From positions 2,666,001 through 2,730,000 of the forward strand of contig NZ_CP142104.1 of assembly GCF_035751725.1 (NCBI RefSeq): a stretch of 64,000 nucleotides of DNA, in the 5' to 3' direction. The notes under the pieces are model-generated. The model was not told the DNA's origin, ran no database searches, and saw nothing but the letters and a program-made list of their open reading frames with translations. Of the stretch, positions 16,255 to 25,991 are shown in pieces (the first letter of the stretch is position 1; each line of letters starts with the position of its first letter). This stretch comes from Pseudomonas frederiksbergensis (GTDB lineage: Bacteria; Pseudomonadota; Gammaproteobacteria; Pseudomonadales; Pseudomonadaceae). The position numbers were made by a program, and so were the translations under genes.

Positions 16255-17196
16255 TTATTGGTCCAGTTGCTGGCGGTACGGCAGGTCCGGCCCGGTTTTA
16301 GTGCAGGTCAACGCAGCAGCGCGCATGGCGAAGTCGAGCATCTTGCCGATTTGCCCAGCGTCCAGCGAATGCAAACCCTCCACATCATCCAATTGCTGTT
16401 CGGTCAGCCAGGCGATCAGTGCTGCCTGGAAGGTGTCGCCTGCGCCCACGGTATCGGCAATTTGCACCGGGCAAGCGGGGAGCGACCATACCCCATGCTG
16501 GCGGCTGAACACCGTCGCGCCCTGGCCACCACGGGTCAGGAATGCCAGTTGGCAACGATGCTCCAGCCAGCTACCAATGACCACCTGCGGGTCTTGGCCG
16601 GGATACAGCAGGCTCAGGTCTTCATCGCTGACTTTGATCAGGTCGGCATACTCAACCAGTGTCGCGATCCGCGAGCGCCACAACTCGATATCCGGTTGCG
16701 GGTTGAGCCGCACGTTCGGGTCCAGGCTGATTAAGCGTTTGCCGCTCTCGCGCTGAACCAGCGTAAGCAGCGTGTCGCCGACGGGCTGCACCACCAGGGA
16801 AAACGAGCCGACGTGCAAGCCGCGCACCTCCGGACCCAGCTCCGGCAGATGTGCCAGGTTCAGTTGCCGGTCCGCGCAGCCTTCGCCACGGAAGCTGTAG
16901 TGCGGCGAGCCATTGGCCCCGACGGCGACCATCGCCAAGGTTGTTGGCGCGTCGAAATCATGGGAAAACCGAGTGCTGACGCCTTCATCGACCAGCACTT
17001 GATGCAGGCGACGGCCCAGGTAGTCAGTGGAAAGCCCGGTAAGCAGCGCCGATTCAACCCCTAGCCGACGCAGTCCCACCGCCACGTTGAAGGGCGAGCC
17101 ACCGGCAATCGCCTTGTAATTTACTTGCGAAGCCGGAGTTCCCGCTTCGTTTGCGCTAAAGAAATCAAACAGCGCTTCACCACACACCAAATACAT
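16255..17196 (-). CDS. mtlZ: Fructokinase MtlZ (PfkB family)
   Basis: Phosphorylates fructose released by mannitol dehydrogenase. The 313-residue protein has the PfkB N-terminal signature region (GGSPFNVAVGLRRLG near residues 32-46) and the C-terminal active-site signature DTVGAGDTFQAA, containing the catalytic Asp. It is the last gene of the leftward mtl operon, 12 bp after mtlY, the same position as mtlZ in the characterised P. fluorescens mannitol operon. Expression should follow MtlR and mannitol. Confidence 0.93.
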   Translation of the reverse strand: MYLVCGEALFDFFSANEAGTPASQVNYKAIAGGSPFNVAVGLRRLGVESALLTGLSTDYLGRRLHQVLVDEGVSTRFSHDFDAPTTLAMVAVGANGSPHYSFRGEGCADRQLNLAHLPELGPEVRGLHVGSFSLVVQPVGDTLLTLVQRESGKRLISLDPNVRLNPQPDIELWRSRIATLVEYADLIKVSDEDLSLLYPGQDPQVVIGSWLEHRCQLAFLTRGGQGATVFSRQHGVWSLPACPVQIADTVGAGDTFQAALIAWLTEQQLDDVEGLHSLDAGQIGKMLDFAMRAAALTCTKTGPDLPYRQQLDQ

Positions 17197-17208
17197 AATT
17201 GCCTGCTC

Positions 17209-18696
17209 TCAAAGGGTCGCGACGTGTTGCCGATAAATTTCATAAGCCTGCTGGGACGCTTCGACACGCGCAGCGTTTGGCCGGGTTTCGCTGGCCGGGT
17301 CGAGCTTGACGCAGCGCTCGCAGAGTTCGGCCAGGCCGTCTTGCGCGCCTGAATGACACCACGCCGCCTGGATCGCCGCACCCAACGCAGCCGCCTCGCT
17401 CTGCTCGGTGCAGATGACGGTGGTGTCCATGATATCGGCGACGATCTGCCGCCAGGCCGCGCTCTTCGAGCCGCCGCCGATCAAGCGGATGCTTTGTGCC
17501 TTCAGGCCGTTGGCGCGCAACAGGTCCAGGCCGTAGCGCAGGCCGAACGTCGTGCCTTCGACGACCGCGCGGCACAGATTGGCCCGGGTCAGGTTGGTGG
17601 TCGTCAGCCCGAGGAGGCTGCCGGTGGCGTGGGGCAGGGCGGGGACGCGTTCGCCGTTGAGGAACGGCAGCATGCAGACGCCCTCCGCACCGATCGGCGC
17701 CTGGGTTACCAGGGTGTTGAAGGTGTCGATGTCCAGGTCCAGCAGCTCGCGAATCGCCCCGGTGGCGTTGGTCAGGTTCATGGTGCAGATCAGCGGCAGC
17801 CAACCACCGCTGGAAGAACAAAAGGTTGCCACCGACGCTTGCGGGCTGACGGTAGGCTCCGCTCCAAAGGCATACACGGTGCCAGAGGAGCCGAGGCTCA
17901 TGGTGATTACGCCGGGCTGGATATTACCGGTGCCGATGGCACCCATCATGTTGTCACCGCCACCGCTGGATACTATCGCCGCGGGATTGAGCCCCAGGTG
18001 CGCGGCGATTTCCGGCAGGATCCGGCCGACGGGTTGGTGAGCCTCGATCAGTTCGGGCAACGCCGATTGCAGTCGGCCGCTGGGGTCGATATGGCGCAGC
18101 AGCTCGACGTCCCATTGGCGGGTGCGCACGTTGAAATAGCCGGTGCCCGAGGCATCGCCGTATTCGCTGCAATGGCGGCCGGTGAGCCAGTAGTTGAGGT
18201 AGTCATGGGGCAGCAGGACACTGGCGATGCGCTCGAAGACCAGGGGATGCTGTTGCTGGGTCCAGAGCAGTTTGGAAACCGTGTAGCCCGGCGCAATCAC
18301 CACGCCGAGGCGTTCAAGGCTGCCGTCTTCACCGCCCAGGTGCGCCAGGAGTCGGTCGTTTTCCGGCGTGGTCTCGGTGTCGCACCACAGTTTTGCCGGG
18401 CGCAGCACCTGACCTTGGTCATCGAGCAGCACCAGGCCGTGTTGCTGGCCGGAGACACCGATACCGAGGATGGCGCGGCCGTCGACGTTCGCGTCTGCCA
18501 ATGCCTGTCGAGTGGCCTGGGTGAACGCATCGAGCCATTGCTGGGGGTCTTGTTCACGGCGGCCGTTGGCACCGCTGATCATGCTATGGGCAGCGGCGCC
18601 CTGGCCGAGCACCTGGCCACTGACCGAGTCCAGGATCAGGGCCTTGGTGCCTTGGGTGCCGCAGTCGATGCCCAGGAACAATTGTTGGTTTGCCAT
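17209..18696 (-). CDS. mtlY: Xylulose kinase MtlY (FGGY family)
   Basis: 495 residues with the FGGY kinase layout: N-terminal phosphate loop LGIDCGTQGTKALILD, GVSGQQHGLVLLD, and the C-terminal LIGGGSKSAAWRQIVAD adenosine-site motif. The start is the ATG at 18694-18696; the frame extends to 18798 but that part covers a REP hairpin and the mtlD-mtlY gap. In the mtl operon this enzyme handles xylulose produced by MtlD from arabitol. A REP palindrome separates it from mtlD, and mtlZ follows after 12 bp. Confidence 0.93.
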   Translation of the reverse strand: MANQQLFLGIDCGTQGTKALILDSVSGQVLGQGAAAHSMISGANGRREQDPQQWLDAFTQATRQALADANVDGRAILGIGVSGQQHGLVLLDDQGQVLRPAKLWCDTETTPENDRLLAHLGGEDGSLERLGVVIAPGYTVSKLLWTQQQHPLVFERIASVLLPHDYLNYWLTGRHCSEYGDASGTGYFNVRTRQWDVELLRHIDPSGRLQSALPELIEAHQPVGRILPEIAAHLGLNPAAIVSSGGGDNMMGAIGTGNIQPGVITMSLGSSGTVYAFGAEPTVSPQASVATFCSSSGGWLPLICTMNLTNATGAIRELLDLDIDTFNTLVTQAPIGAEGVCMLPFLNGERVPALPHATGSLLGLTTTNLTRANLCRAVVEGTTFGLRYGLDLLRANGLKAQSIRLIGGGSKSAAWRQIVADIMDTTVICTEQSEAAALGAAIQAAWCHSGAQDGLAELCERCVKLDPASETRPNAARVEASQQAYEIYRQHVATL

Positions 18697-18750
18697 GGAA
18701 ATCCTCGGATCAAAAGAACAAAACACAAAACCTGTGGCAATGGAATGACT

Positions 18751-18780
18751 TGTGGCGAGGGGATGAATCCCCTCGCCACA
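18751..18780. repeat. REP element between mtlD and mtlY
   Basis: A perfect 13-bp palindrome arm, TGTGGCGAGGGGA at 18751-18763, pairs with its complement at 18768-18780 over a 4-base loop, followed by A's. In the leftward mRNA it forms a strong hairpin 17 bases after the mtlD stop, where it could protect the upstream message or partly terminate before mtlY and mtlZ. Confidence 0.9.
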
Positions 18781-18797
18781 AAAAATGCGTCCAGGCA

Positions 18798-20279
18798 TTA
18801 ATCCGCTTCAGCCAGCACCCGCTCAAGCGTTCTCGTTACCCCATGCTCGCGCAGGCTGTTGCAACACCACTCGAAGGCTGCCACGAATTCGGGTGATCGG
18901 GGGATAGCCGTGCCAAAAATTTCTTCCACGTCCAGCATCCGCTGGGTCACCAGGACATCATCGGCCACCAGTGCCTGGCAGAACGCCGCGCGAGGGTCGG
19001 GGATCGAATAGGTCGTGCCATTTTCGTCGACGCCCTTCAGATACACCGCCCAGGCCGCCACCACCAATGCCGCGCGGCGGGTCTCGCCCCCATCGGCAAT
19101 CAGGCGATTGATGGTCGGCACGGTGAATTTCGGGAATTTCGACGAGCCATCCGAACACACCCGTTCCAGTTGGTCGGCGATGGCCTGGTTGGAGAAGCGC
19201 TCCACCAGGGTGTCCTTGTATTGCGTCAGGTCGATGCCTGGCACGGGCGCCAACTGCGGTGTCACGTCCAAGTCCATATACGCGCGGATATAGCGCACGA
19301 ACAACGGGTCGTTCATGGTTTCGTGGACGAAGCGATAACCCTTGAGGAAACCCAGGTAGGTCAGGGCAAGGTGGCTGCCGTTGAGCAGCTTGATCTTCAT
19401 TTCTTCGTAGGGCGACACGTCGTCGGTGAATTGCACGCCGACGTTTTCCCAGGCCGGGCGACCATTGACGAACTTGTCTTCGAGCACCCACTGCACGAAC
19501 GGCTCGCACACCACTGGCCATGCGTCATCGACGCCATGCTCGTCATGCAGTTGCAAGCGGTGGGCGCTACTGGTCATCGGCGTGATGCGGTCGACCATGG
19601 CGTTGGGGAAGCTCACGTTCTGGTCGATCCATTGGCCCAGCGCAGGATCGCGCAGCACGGCGAAGGCCAGCAGCGCCTTGCGGGTGACGGCGCCGTTGTG
19701 GGGCAGGTTGTCGCAAGACATCAGGGTGAACGCCGGCGTGCCCTCGGCGCGGCGCTTGGCCAGGGCAGCGCAGAGGAAGCCGAACACGGTCTTCGGCTCG
19801 TCGGGATGGGCCAGGTCGTGCTGGATCTGCGGCAGATGGGCCATGAACTCGCCGTTGCTGTCGTCGATGCAGTAGCCACCTTCGGTGATGGTCAGGGAGA
19901 CGATGCGGATCTGCGGGTCGGCCAGTTTGTCGATCAATGCCTGGGCGCTGTCTTCGGCGAGCAGCATGTCGGTGATAGCGCCGATCACGCGAACTTCGGT
20001 GTCGTCGGTGTCGCCCAGTTCATAAAGGGTGAACAGGTAATCCTGGCCGGCCAGGTCATCCCGGGCGCGGCGATCGTCCGGGCGAAGGCCTACGCCGCAA
20101 ATGGCCCAGTCGAGGCCTTCGCCAGTGTTCATCAACGCATCGGTGTAGTACGCCTGGTGCGCACGGTGGAAGCCACCGACGCCGATGTGGGCGATGCCTT
20201 GGCGTCGGTCGTCCAGGTTGTACGCGGGCAGGACGACCTCGGCGTTGAGGTTGTGCAGGTTCTGTCGGTTGAGTTTCAT
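18798..20279 (-). CDS. mtlD: Mannitol 2-dehydrogenase MtlD
   Basis: A polyol-specific long-chain dehydrogenase oxidising D-mannitol to D-fructose with NAD. At 493 residues it equals the structurally studied P. fluorescens enzyme, and the active-site residues fall at the same numbers: Asn191 (CDNLPHNG), Lys295, Asn300 and His303 in KIKLLNGSH. The N-terminal nucleotide fold begins with IAHIGVGGFHRAH. It lies 16 bp after mtlK in the operon. This numbering match is the best single argument that the host belongs to the P. fluorescens complex. Confidence 0.97.
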   Translation of the reverse strand: MKLNRQNLHNLNAEVVLPAYNLDDRRQGIAHIGVGGFHRAHQAYYTDALMNTGEGLDWAICGVGLRPDDRRARDDLAGQDYLFTLYELGDTDDTEVRVIGAITDMLLAEDSAQALIDKLADPQIRIVSLTITEGGYCIDDSNGEFMAHLPQIQHDLAHPDEPKTVFGFLCAALAKRRAEGTPAFTLMSCDNLPHNGAVTRKALLAFAVLRDPALGQWIDQNVSFPNAMVDRITPMTSSAHRLQLHDEHGVDDAWPVVCEPFVQWVLEDKFVNGRPAWENVGVQFTDDVSPYEEMKIKLLNGSHLALTYLGFLKGYRFVHETMNDPLFVRYIRAYMDLDVTPQLAPVPGIDLTQYKDTLVERFSNQAIADQLERVCSDGSSKFPKFTVPTINRLIADGGETRRAALVVAAWAVYLKGVDENGTTYSIPDPRAAFCQALVADDVLVTQRMLDVEEIFGTAIPRSPEFVAAFEWCCNSLREHGVTRTLERVLAEAD

Positions 20280-20295
20280 CGCAAAATCTCGGCTA

Positions 20296-21399
20296 TCAGG
20301 CGGCAGCGCGCAGCGCGCGGGAAACCGCTACGCCCTCGGCATCGAATAAATGGCAGTGTTCGGCGTCCAGGTGCAGGTCCAGTTGCTCGCCGAATCGGCT
20401 CGCCAGGTCGCCGCGCACCCGCATGGTCAAGGCTTCGCCGGAAGCGGTGACGACGTGGCAGAAAGTGTCGCTGCCCAGGCGCTCGCTGACATCGGCGGTC
20501 ACCCGCAGCGTGCAGTCGCCCGGTTGGGCCAGGTTCAGGTGTTCCGGGCGAATCCCCAGTGTCACCGCGCCGCCGACGCTCAGGTTGGCACCACTGCGCG
20601 GCAGGTTGATACGCGTGCCGGCGTCCAGCAGCACTTCACAACCCTGGCCGTCCAGAGCGGTGACCTTGCCCTTGAGGAAACCCATCTTCGGCGTGCCGAG
20701 AAATCCGGCCACGAACAGGTTGGCCGGTTGGTGGTACAGCTCCAGCGGCGAGCCGACCTGTTCGATGCGCCCACCGTTGAGTACGACGACCTTATCGGCC
20801 AGAGTCATGGCTTCGACCTGGTCGTGGGTCACGTAGATCATCGTCGCTTGCAGTTCTTTATGCAGGCGCGCCAGTTCCAGGCGCATCTGCACGCGCAGGG
20901 CGGCGTCGAGGTTGGACAGCGGTTCGTCGAACAGGAAAATCTTGGGATTGCGTACGATGGCCCGGCCGATTGCCACGCGCTGGCGCTGGCCGCCGGACAG
21001 TTGCTTGGGCTTGCGCTCGAGCATCGGTCCCAGTTCGAGGATGCGCGCCGCTTCGTTGACCTTCTTCTCGACGTCGGCTTTGGGCACGCCGGCCAGGTCC
21101 AGGGCGAAGGACATGTTCTTGCGCACGCTCATGTGCGGGTACAGGGCGTAGGTCTGGAACACCATCGCCAGGTCGCGCTTGGCCGGGCTGACTTCGGTAA
21201 TGTCCCGGCCATCGAGTTCGATGGTGCCGTCGCTGACCTCTTCCAGGCCGGCGATCAGCCGCAGCAACGTGGACTTGCCGCAGCCCGATGGGCCGACAAA
21301 GACTACGAATTCACGGTCGTTCACCTCAAGGTCGATGCCCTTGATGATCGAGAAACCTTCGAAACCTTTTTGCAGATTCTTGATTTTCAGGTTGGCCAT
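20296..21399 (-). CDS. mtlK: Mannitol/polyol ABC transporter ATPase MtlK
   Basis: 367 residues, a MalK/UgpC-type ATPase. Walker [10 protein letters not shown] lies near residues 37-45, the signature [14 protein letters not shown] at about 135-148, Walker [13 protein letters not shown], and the H-loop [14 protein letters not shown] follows. The C-terminal 130 residues form the TOBE regulatory domain (IRPEHLNL). It energises the MtlFG permease on the inner face of the membrane. It is 39 bp after mtlG and 16 bp before mtlD. Confidence 0.95.
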   Translation of the reverse strand: MANLKIKNLQKGFEGFSIIKGIDLEVNDREFVVFVGPSGCGKSTLLRLIAGLEEVSDGTIELDGRDITEVSPAKRDLAMVFQTYALYPHMSVRKNMSFALDLAGVPKADVEKKVNEAARILELGPMLERKPKQLSGGQRQRVAIGRAIVRNPKIFLFDEPLSNLDAALRVQMRLELARLHKELQATMIYVTHDQVEAMTLADKVVVLNGGRIEQVGSPLELYHQPANLFVAGFLGTPKMGFLKGKVTALDGQGCEVLLDAGTRINLPRSGANLSVGGAVTLGIRPEHLNLAQPGDCTLRVTADVSERLGSDTFCHVVTASGEALTMRVRGDLASRFGEQLDLHLDAEHCHLFDAEGVAVSRALRAAA

Positions 21400-21438
21400 G
21401 ATGATGGGCCTCCACTTCGGATAACTGTGTAGGGCGCG

Positions 21439-22269
<831 letters not shown>

Positions 22270-22279
22270 GGCGACGGCC

Positions 22280-23212
22280 TCAATGCTTGTCGGTGAGGTT
22301 TTTGCCGATCATCCGGACCAGGATGATGGCGGCGATATTGGCGATGACCACGGCAATCAAGCCTCCGGCCGACGCCATGCCGACGTCGAACTGCACCAGC
22401 GCCTGGTTGTAGATCAGGTAGGCGAGGTTGGTGGAGGCATAGCCTGGGCCACCGTTGGTAGTGGTGAAGATTTCGGCGAACACCGACAGCAGGAAGATGG
22501 TCTCGATCATCACCACCACGGCAATCGGGCGGGCCAGGTGCGGCAGGGTCAGGTGCCAGAAAATGGCGATGGGGCCGGCACCGTCCAGGCGCGCGGCTTC
22601 TTTCTGTTCCTGATCCAGCGACTGCATGGCGGTCATCAGGATCAGGATCGCGAAGGGCAGCCATTGCCAGCTGACGATGATAATGATCGACAGCAACGGG
22701 TAATGAGCCAGCCAGTCCACTGGCTGGGCACCGAAGAGCTTCCACACCGAGGCGAGGATCCCGGAGACCGGATGGAAAATCAGGTTCTTCCAGATCAGCG
22801 CACCGACGGTGGGCATGATGAAGAACGGCGAGATCAGCAATACCCGCACGATGCCGCGACCGAAGAACTCACTGGCCTCCAGCAAGGCGCTGATCAATAC
22901 CCCGAGCACGATGCTGATCAGCAGCACGCTGCCCACTAGCAGCAACGTATTGGTGGCACCAGGCATGAAGCCCGAGTCGGTCAGGAAATAGGTGAAGTTT
23001 TCCAGCCCGACGAATTCGTTCTCGCCGGGGTAGAGCAGGTTGTAGCGGATCGTCGAGAAGTACACGGTCATGCCCAGCGGCACGATCATCCACAGCAGCA
23101 ACAAGGCGACCGAAGGGCTGACCAGGAACCAGCCGGGGTTGGCCAGTCGGATCTTGCGGGCTGGCGGGGCTATTTCGATGGGGGCTTTGACTGTTGTCGT
23201 TGAGCTATTCAT
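22280..23212 (-). CDS. mtlF: Mannitol/polyol ABC transporter permease MtlF
   Basis: 310 residues, a MalF-type permease with six predicted helices and the EAA coupling loop KEAARLDGAGPIAIFWHLTL. The N-terminal 35 residues are a hydrophilic tail. It pairs with MtlG. The gene is separated from mtlE by 163 bp that is filled mostly by a REPIN, unlike the tight spacing of the rest of the operon. Confidence 0.94.
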   Translation of the reverse strand: MNSSTTTVKAPIEIAPPARKIRLANPGWFLVSPSVALLLLWMIVPLGMTVYFSTIRYNLLYPGENEFVGLENFTYFLTDSGFMPGATNTLLLVGSVLLISIVLGVLISALLEASEFFGRGIVRVLLISPFFIMPTVGALIWKNLIFHPVSGILASVWKLFGAQPVDWLAHYPLLSIIIIVSWQWLPFAILILMTAMQSLDQEQKEAARLDGAGPIAIFWHLTLPHLARPIAVVVMIETIFLLSVFAEIFTTTNGGPGYASTNLAYLIYNQALVQFDVGMASAGGLIAVVIANIAAIILVRMIGKNLTDKH

Positions 23213-23241
23213 GAGCGCTTACTCTTATGCGACACATTCCC

Positions 23242-23356
23242 TGTGGCGAGGGAACTTGCTCCCGCTGGACCGCGCAGCGGGCCCATGCCGATCGGCAATC
23301 GTTCCGATCGCCAGGGCGGGCTTCGCCCGCCAGCGGAAGCAAGCTTCCTCGCCACA
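23242..23356. repeat. REPIN between mtlE and mtlF
   Basis: Two REP palindromes in opposite orientation. The outer ends TGTGGCGAGGGAA (from 23242) and its complement TTCCTCGCCACA (ending 23356) match each other. Internal hairpins include GGGCGGG-CTTCG-CCCGCC at about 23314-23331. It fills most of the mtlE-mtlF gap. In E. coli a REP array in the equivalent malE-malF gap stabilises malE mRNA, so a similar role is plausible. Confidence 0.9.
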
Positions 23357-23375
23357 AATGGATATTTACAAGTCT

Positions 23376-24686
23376 TTACTTGGGGTACCCGGCGCGCTTC
23401 ATCTCGCGTTCGGTGGTGGATTGGGCGGCGGTCAACGCCTGGTCCACGGTCTGCTGGCCGGTCAGCGCACCCGAGAAGAACTTGCCCACTTGGGTACCGA
23501 TGGCCTGGAACTCGGGGATGGTCACCAACTGGATGCCAATGTAGGGCACGGGCTTGAGGGTCGGGGCTTTCGGGTCGGCGACTTTCAACGACTCCAGCGT
23601 CACCTTGGCAAACGGCGCGGCTTTCATGTACTCGTCGCTGTAGGTGGAGGTGCGGGTGCCCGGTGGTACGTTGGCGATGCCGTCGGTCTTGGCGACCAAC
23701 TGACCGTACTCCTTGGACGTTGCCCAAGTGGTGAACACCTTGGCGGCGTCCTTGGCTTTGGAACTGGTCGGGATCGCCAGCGACCAGGAATACATCCAGG
23801 AGGTGCCTTTTTCGGTTTTTTCGTGGGGGGCGAAGGTGAAACCGACGTGATCGGCCACTTTGCTCTGGGTCTTGTCGGTGACGAACGAACCGGCGACGCT
23901 GGCATCGACCCAGACCGCGCACTTGCCGCTGTTGAACAGGGCCAGGTTTTCATTGAAACCGTTGCTGGAAGCGCCCGGCGGGCCGGACTTCTTCATGTTG
24001 TCAACGTAGAAGTTCAGGGCATCCTTCCACTCGGGTCCATTGAATTGCGGCTGCCACTTCTCATCGAACCAGCGCGCGCCAAAGCCGTTGGCCAGGGTCG
24101 TGATCAGCGCCATGTTCTCGCCCCAACCGGCCTTGCCGCGCAGGCATAGGCCATATTGTTCCTTGGTCTTGTCGGTGAGCTTTTCAGCGAACTCACCGAT
24201 CTGGGTCCAAGTCGGGTGTTCGGGCATGGTCAGCCCGGCGTCCTTGAACAAATCTGTGCGGTAGTAAGTGATCGAGCTTTCGGCATAGAACGGCAGGGCG
24301 TACAGCGAGCCCTTGACCGACAAGCCATCGCGCACGGATGGAAAGATGTCTTCCAGGTCATAGGCGGCGGGCAGGTCCTTCATCGGTTCCAGCCAGCCCT
24401 TGGCACCCCAGAGTGCGGCTTCGTACATGCCAATGGTCAGCACGTCGAACTGCCCGCCCTGGGTGGCGATGTCGGTGGTCAGGCGTTGGCGCAGGACGTT
24501 TTCTTCGAGCACCACCCAGTTCAGCTTGATGTCCGGGTGCTCGGCCTCGAAGGTTTTCGAGAGCTTTTGCATGCGGATCATGTCGCTGTTGTTGACGGTG
24601 GCAATGGTCAGGGTTTGCGCGCCGAAACTGACGCTGCTGAGGGTCATGCAGGTGGAGACAAGCAGAGCTTTTACCGAAGGTTTCAT
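23376..24686 (-). CDS. mtlE: Mannitol/polyol-binding periplasmic protein MtlE
   Basis: 436 residues, family-1 extracellular solute-binding protein for the MtlFGK importer. A signal peptide of about 23 residues ends at SFGA. The mature part has the two-lobed binding-protein pattern, with GTSWMYSWSLAIPTSSKAKD near the C-terminal hinge. The ATG at 24684-24686 is preceded by AAGGAGT at good spacing and starts the signal peptide; the longer open frame would run through the promoter. It is the first gene of the operon, under the promoter at 24772-24800 with the MtlR direct repeats upstream. Confidence 0.95.
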   Translation of the reverse strand: MKPSVKALLVSTCMTLSSVSFGAQTLTIATVNNSDMIRMQKLSKTFEAEHPDIKLNWVVLEENVLRQRLTTDIATQGGQFDVLTIGMYEAALWGAKGWLEPMKDLPAAYDLEDIFPSVRDGLSVKGSLYALPFYAESSITYYRTDLFKDAGLTMPEHPTWTQIGEFAEKLTDKTKEQYGLCLRGKAGWGENMALITTLANGFGARWFDEKWQPQFNGPEWKDALNFYVDNMKKSGPPGASSNGFNENLALFNSGKCAVWVDASVAGSFVTDKTQSKVADHVGFTFAPHEKTEKGTSWMYSWSLAIPTSSKAKDAAKVFTTWATSKEYGQLVAKTDGIANVPPGTRTSTYSDEYMKAAPFAKVTLESLKVADPKAPTLKPVPYIGIQLVTIPEFQAIGTQVGKFFSGALTGQQTVDQALTAAQSTTEREMKRAGYPK

Positions 24687-24771
24687 CGCGCACTCCTTTT
24701 CCGCGCCCACGGGCTGCAGAAGGACAGTTATTGTTTTTGTGTCTTCCGGATGAGAGGAAGAATGTGCGCTG

Positions 24772-24800
24772 ATTACAGCCCTCAATGGACGGCGTGACAA
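24772..24800 (-). promoter_or_regulatory. mtlE promoter (-35 and -10)
   Basis: Reading leftward, TTGTCA (24795-24800) and TGTAAT (24772-24777) are separated by exactly 17 bp. Transcription should begin near 24765, leaving a leader of about 80 nt before the mtlE ATG. The -35 lies inside the downstream copy of a 22-bp direct repeat, the geometry of an AraC-family class II activation site. Confidence 0.65.
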
Positions 24801-24837
24801 ATCATCCGTCGCACTTTGACTGATACTTTTTTGCACT
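24794..24837 (-). promoter_or_regulatory. Candidate MtlR operator: 22-bp direct repeat
   Basis: Two adjacent 22-bp units (24816-24837 and 24794-24815) share AGTGC at the start and GTCA near the end, plus an AT between them, with 13 of 22 positions identical. AraC/XylS proteins bind such direct half-sites about two helical turns apart. The proximal unit overlaps the -35 of the mtlE promoter. Assignment to MtlR rests on position and family, not on a known consensus recalled here. Confidence 0.6.
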
Positions 24838-24858
24838 GCTGGGCTGATGGCATTCATT

Positions 24859-24983
24859 TGTGGCGAGGGGATTTATCCCCGCTGGGGCGCGAAGCGGCCC
24901 CCTGCGTCCTGCCTGACACCCGGCAGTGGCCAATACATTTAGGGCTGCTTCGCAGCCCCGCGGGGATAAATCCCCTCGCCACA
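24859..24983. repeat. REPIN between mtlR and mtlE
   Basis: Two inverted REP units: TGTGGCGAGGGGATTTATCC from 24859 is repeated as its exact complement ending at 24983. Inner hairpins are GGGGC-GCGAAGC-GGCCCC and GGGCTGC-TTC-GCAGCCC. It lies just downstream of mtlR and upstream of the mtlE operator, so it may isolate the two transcripts. Confidence 0.9.
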
Positions 24984-25003
24984 AGGGTATGGCTGAGGGT
25001 GTG

Positions 25004-25909
25004 TCAGCCCTGGTTCTGCTCGGTCAACCGCTGCACCGCCAGCCGCCGGTAGTGGGACGGGGTCATGCCCTTGAGTTGCTGGAAGCGCCGGTTGAAGTTG
25101 GAAATATTGTTGAAGCCCGACTCAAAGCACACATCGGTCACCGGTTTGTCGCCATCGGCCAGCAGTTCGCAGGATTTGCTGATGCGCAGTCGATTGACGA
25201 ATTCGATGAAGCAACGGCCGGTGGCTTGCTTGAACACTCGGCTGAAGTAAGTGGGCTTCATGCCCAGGTGCTCGGCGACTTCTTCCAGGGGCAGTTCCCG
25301 GGCGTAGTGCGCGAAAATGTAGTCCACCGCGCGGTTGGTGCGGTCGATGCTGTGCTCATCCGCCGCTTGTGGGGTAGTAGCGCCGGACAGCAATTGGTAG
25401 TCGTCGCAGCTCGCCAGGAGCTCCATCAGAATGAAAAAGTAGCCCAGCCGGCTCATTCCTTGGGCGTCGGCGATGCGTTGCATCAACGTCATGGCCTGGC
25501 GAATGGTGCGTTTGCAGCGAAATTCGATGCCGTGCTGGGCGCGTTCGAGCAGCGGTGCCAGTGTCTTGAGTTCGGCGAACACTTGGTTGCCGCTTTCAAA
25601 CAGCTCGTCGGTGAAGTTCACCAGCATGTCGCGCTTGGGTACCACCTCATCCTCGGCCACCTGGCTGATCCAGTTATGGGGCAGGTTGGGGCCGGTGAGG
25701 AACAGCGACTGGGGGGAAAAATTGCCGATGTAGTCGCCGATGAAGACCTTGCCCGAGCTGGCGACGATAAGGTGCAGCTCGTATTCCTTGTGGAAATGCC
25801 AGCGCACCAGCGGGCAGGGGAAGCCGTGCTGGCGGTAGATGATGGACAGCCCGTTGTGGTCGTCCATCAACTCGTACGAAGGGTCGGTGACTCTGGCTGT
25901 GCGGGTCAT
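25004..25909 (-). CDS. mtlR: AraC/XylS-type activator of the mannitol operon, MtlR
   Basis: 301 residues, the length of P. fluorescens MtlR. The N-terminal two-thirds is an AraC-type cupin sensor (FPCPLVRWHFHKEYELHLI), and the C-terminal 100 residues hold two helix-turn-helix units, ending with the FNRRFQQLKGMTPSHYRR family signature. It activates mtlE transcription in the presence of mannitol or arabitol. The start is the ATG at 25907-25909 (MTRTARVTDPSYE); the open frame runs to 26131 but that part overlaps the next gene upstream. Confidence 0.94.
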   Translation of the reverse strand: MTRTARVTDPSYELMDDHNGLSIIYRQHGFPCPLVRWHFHKEYELHLIVASSGKVFIGDYIGNFSPQSLFLTGPNLPHNWISQVAEDEVVPKRDMLVNFTDELFESGNQVFAELKTLAPLLERAQHGIEFRCKRTIRQAMTLMQRIADAQGMSRLGYFFILMELLASCDDYQLLSGATTPQAADEHSIDRTNRAVDYIFAHYARELPLEEVAEHLGMKPTYFSRVFKQATGRCFIEFVNRLRISKSCELLADGDKPVTDVCFESGFNNISNFNRRFQQLKGMTPSHYRRLAVQRLTEQNQG

Positions 25910-25991
25910 GGGCTTGGTGCTTTTGTTGTTATCGCCGCTGGATAATGCCCCCTTCGGCGCCCGCGTTCCAGCCCCGGGAACAATGAGGGAC

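Noticed and set aside
17353..18801. A 482-codon rightward frame opposite mtlY
   Set aside because: Shadow of the kinase gene; it also crosses a REP hairpin.
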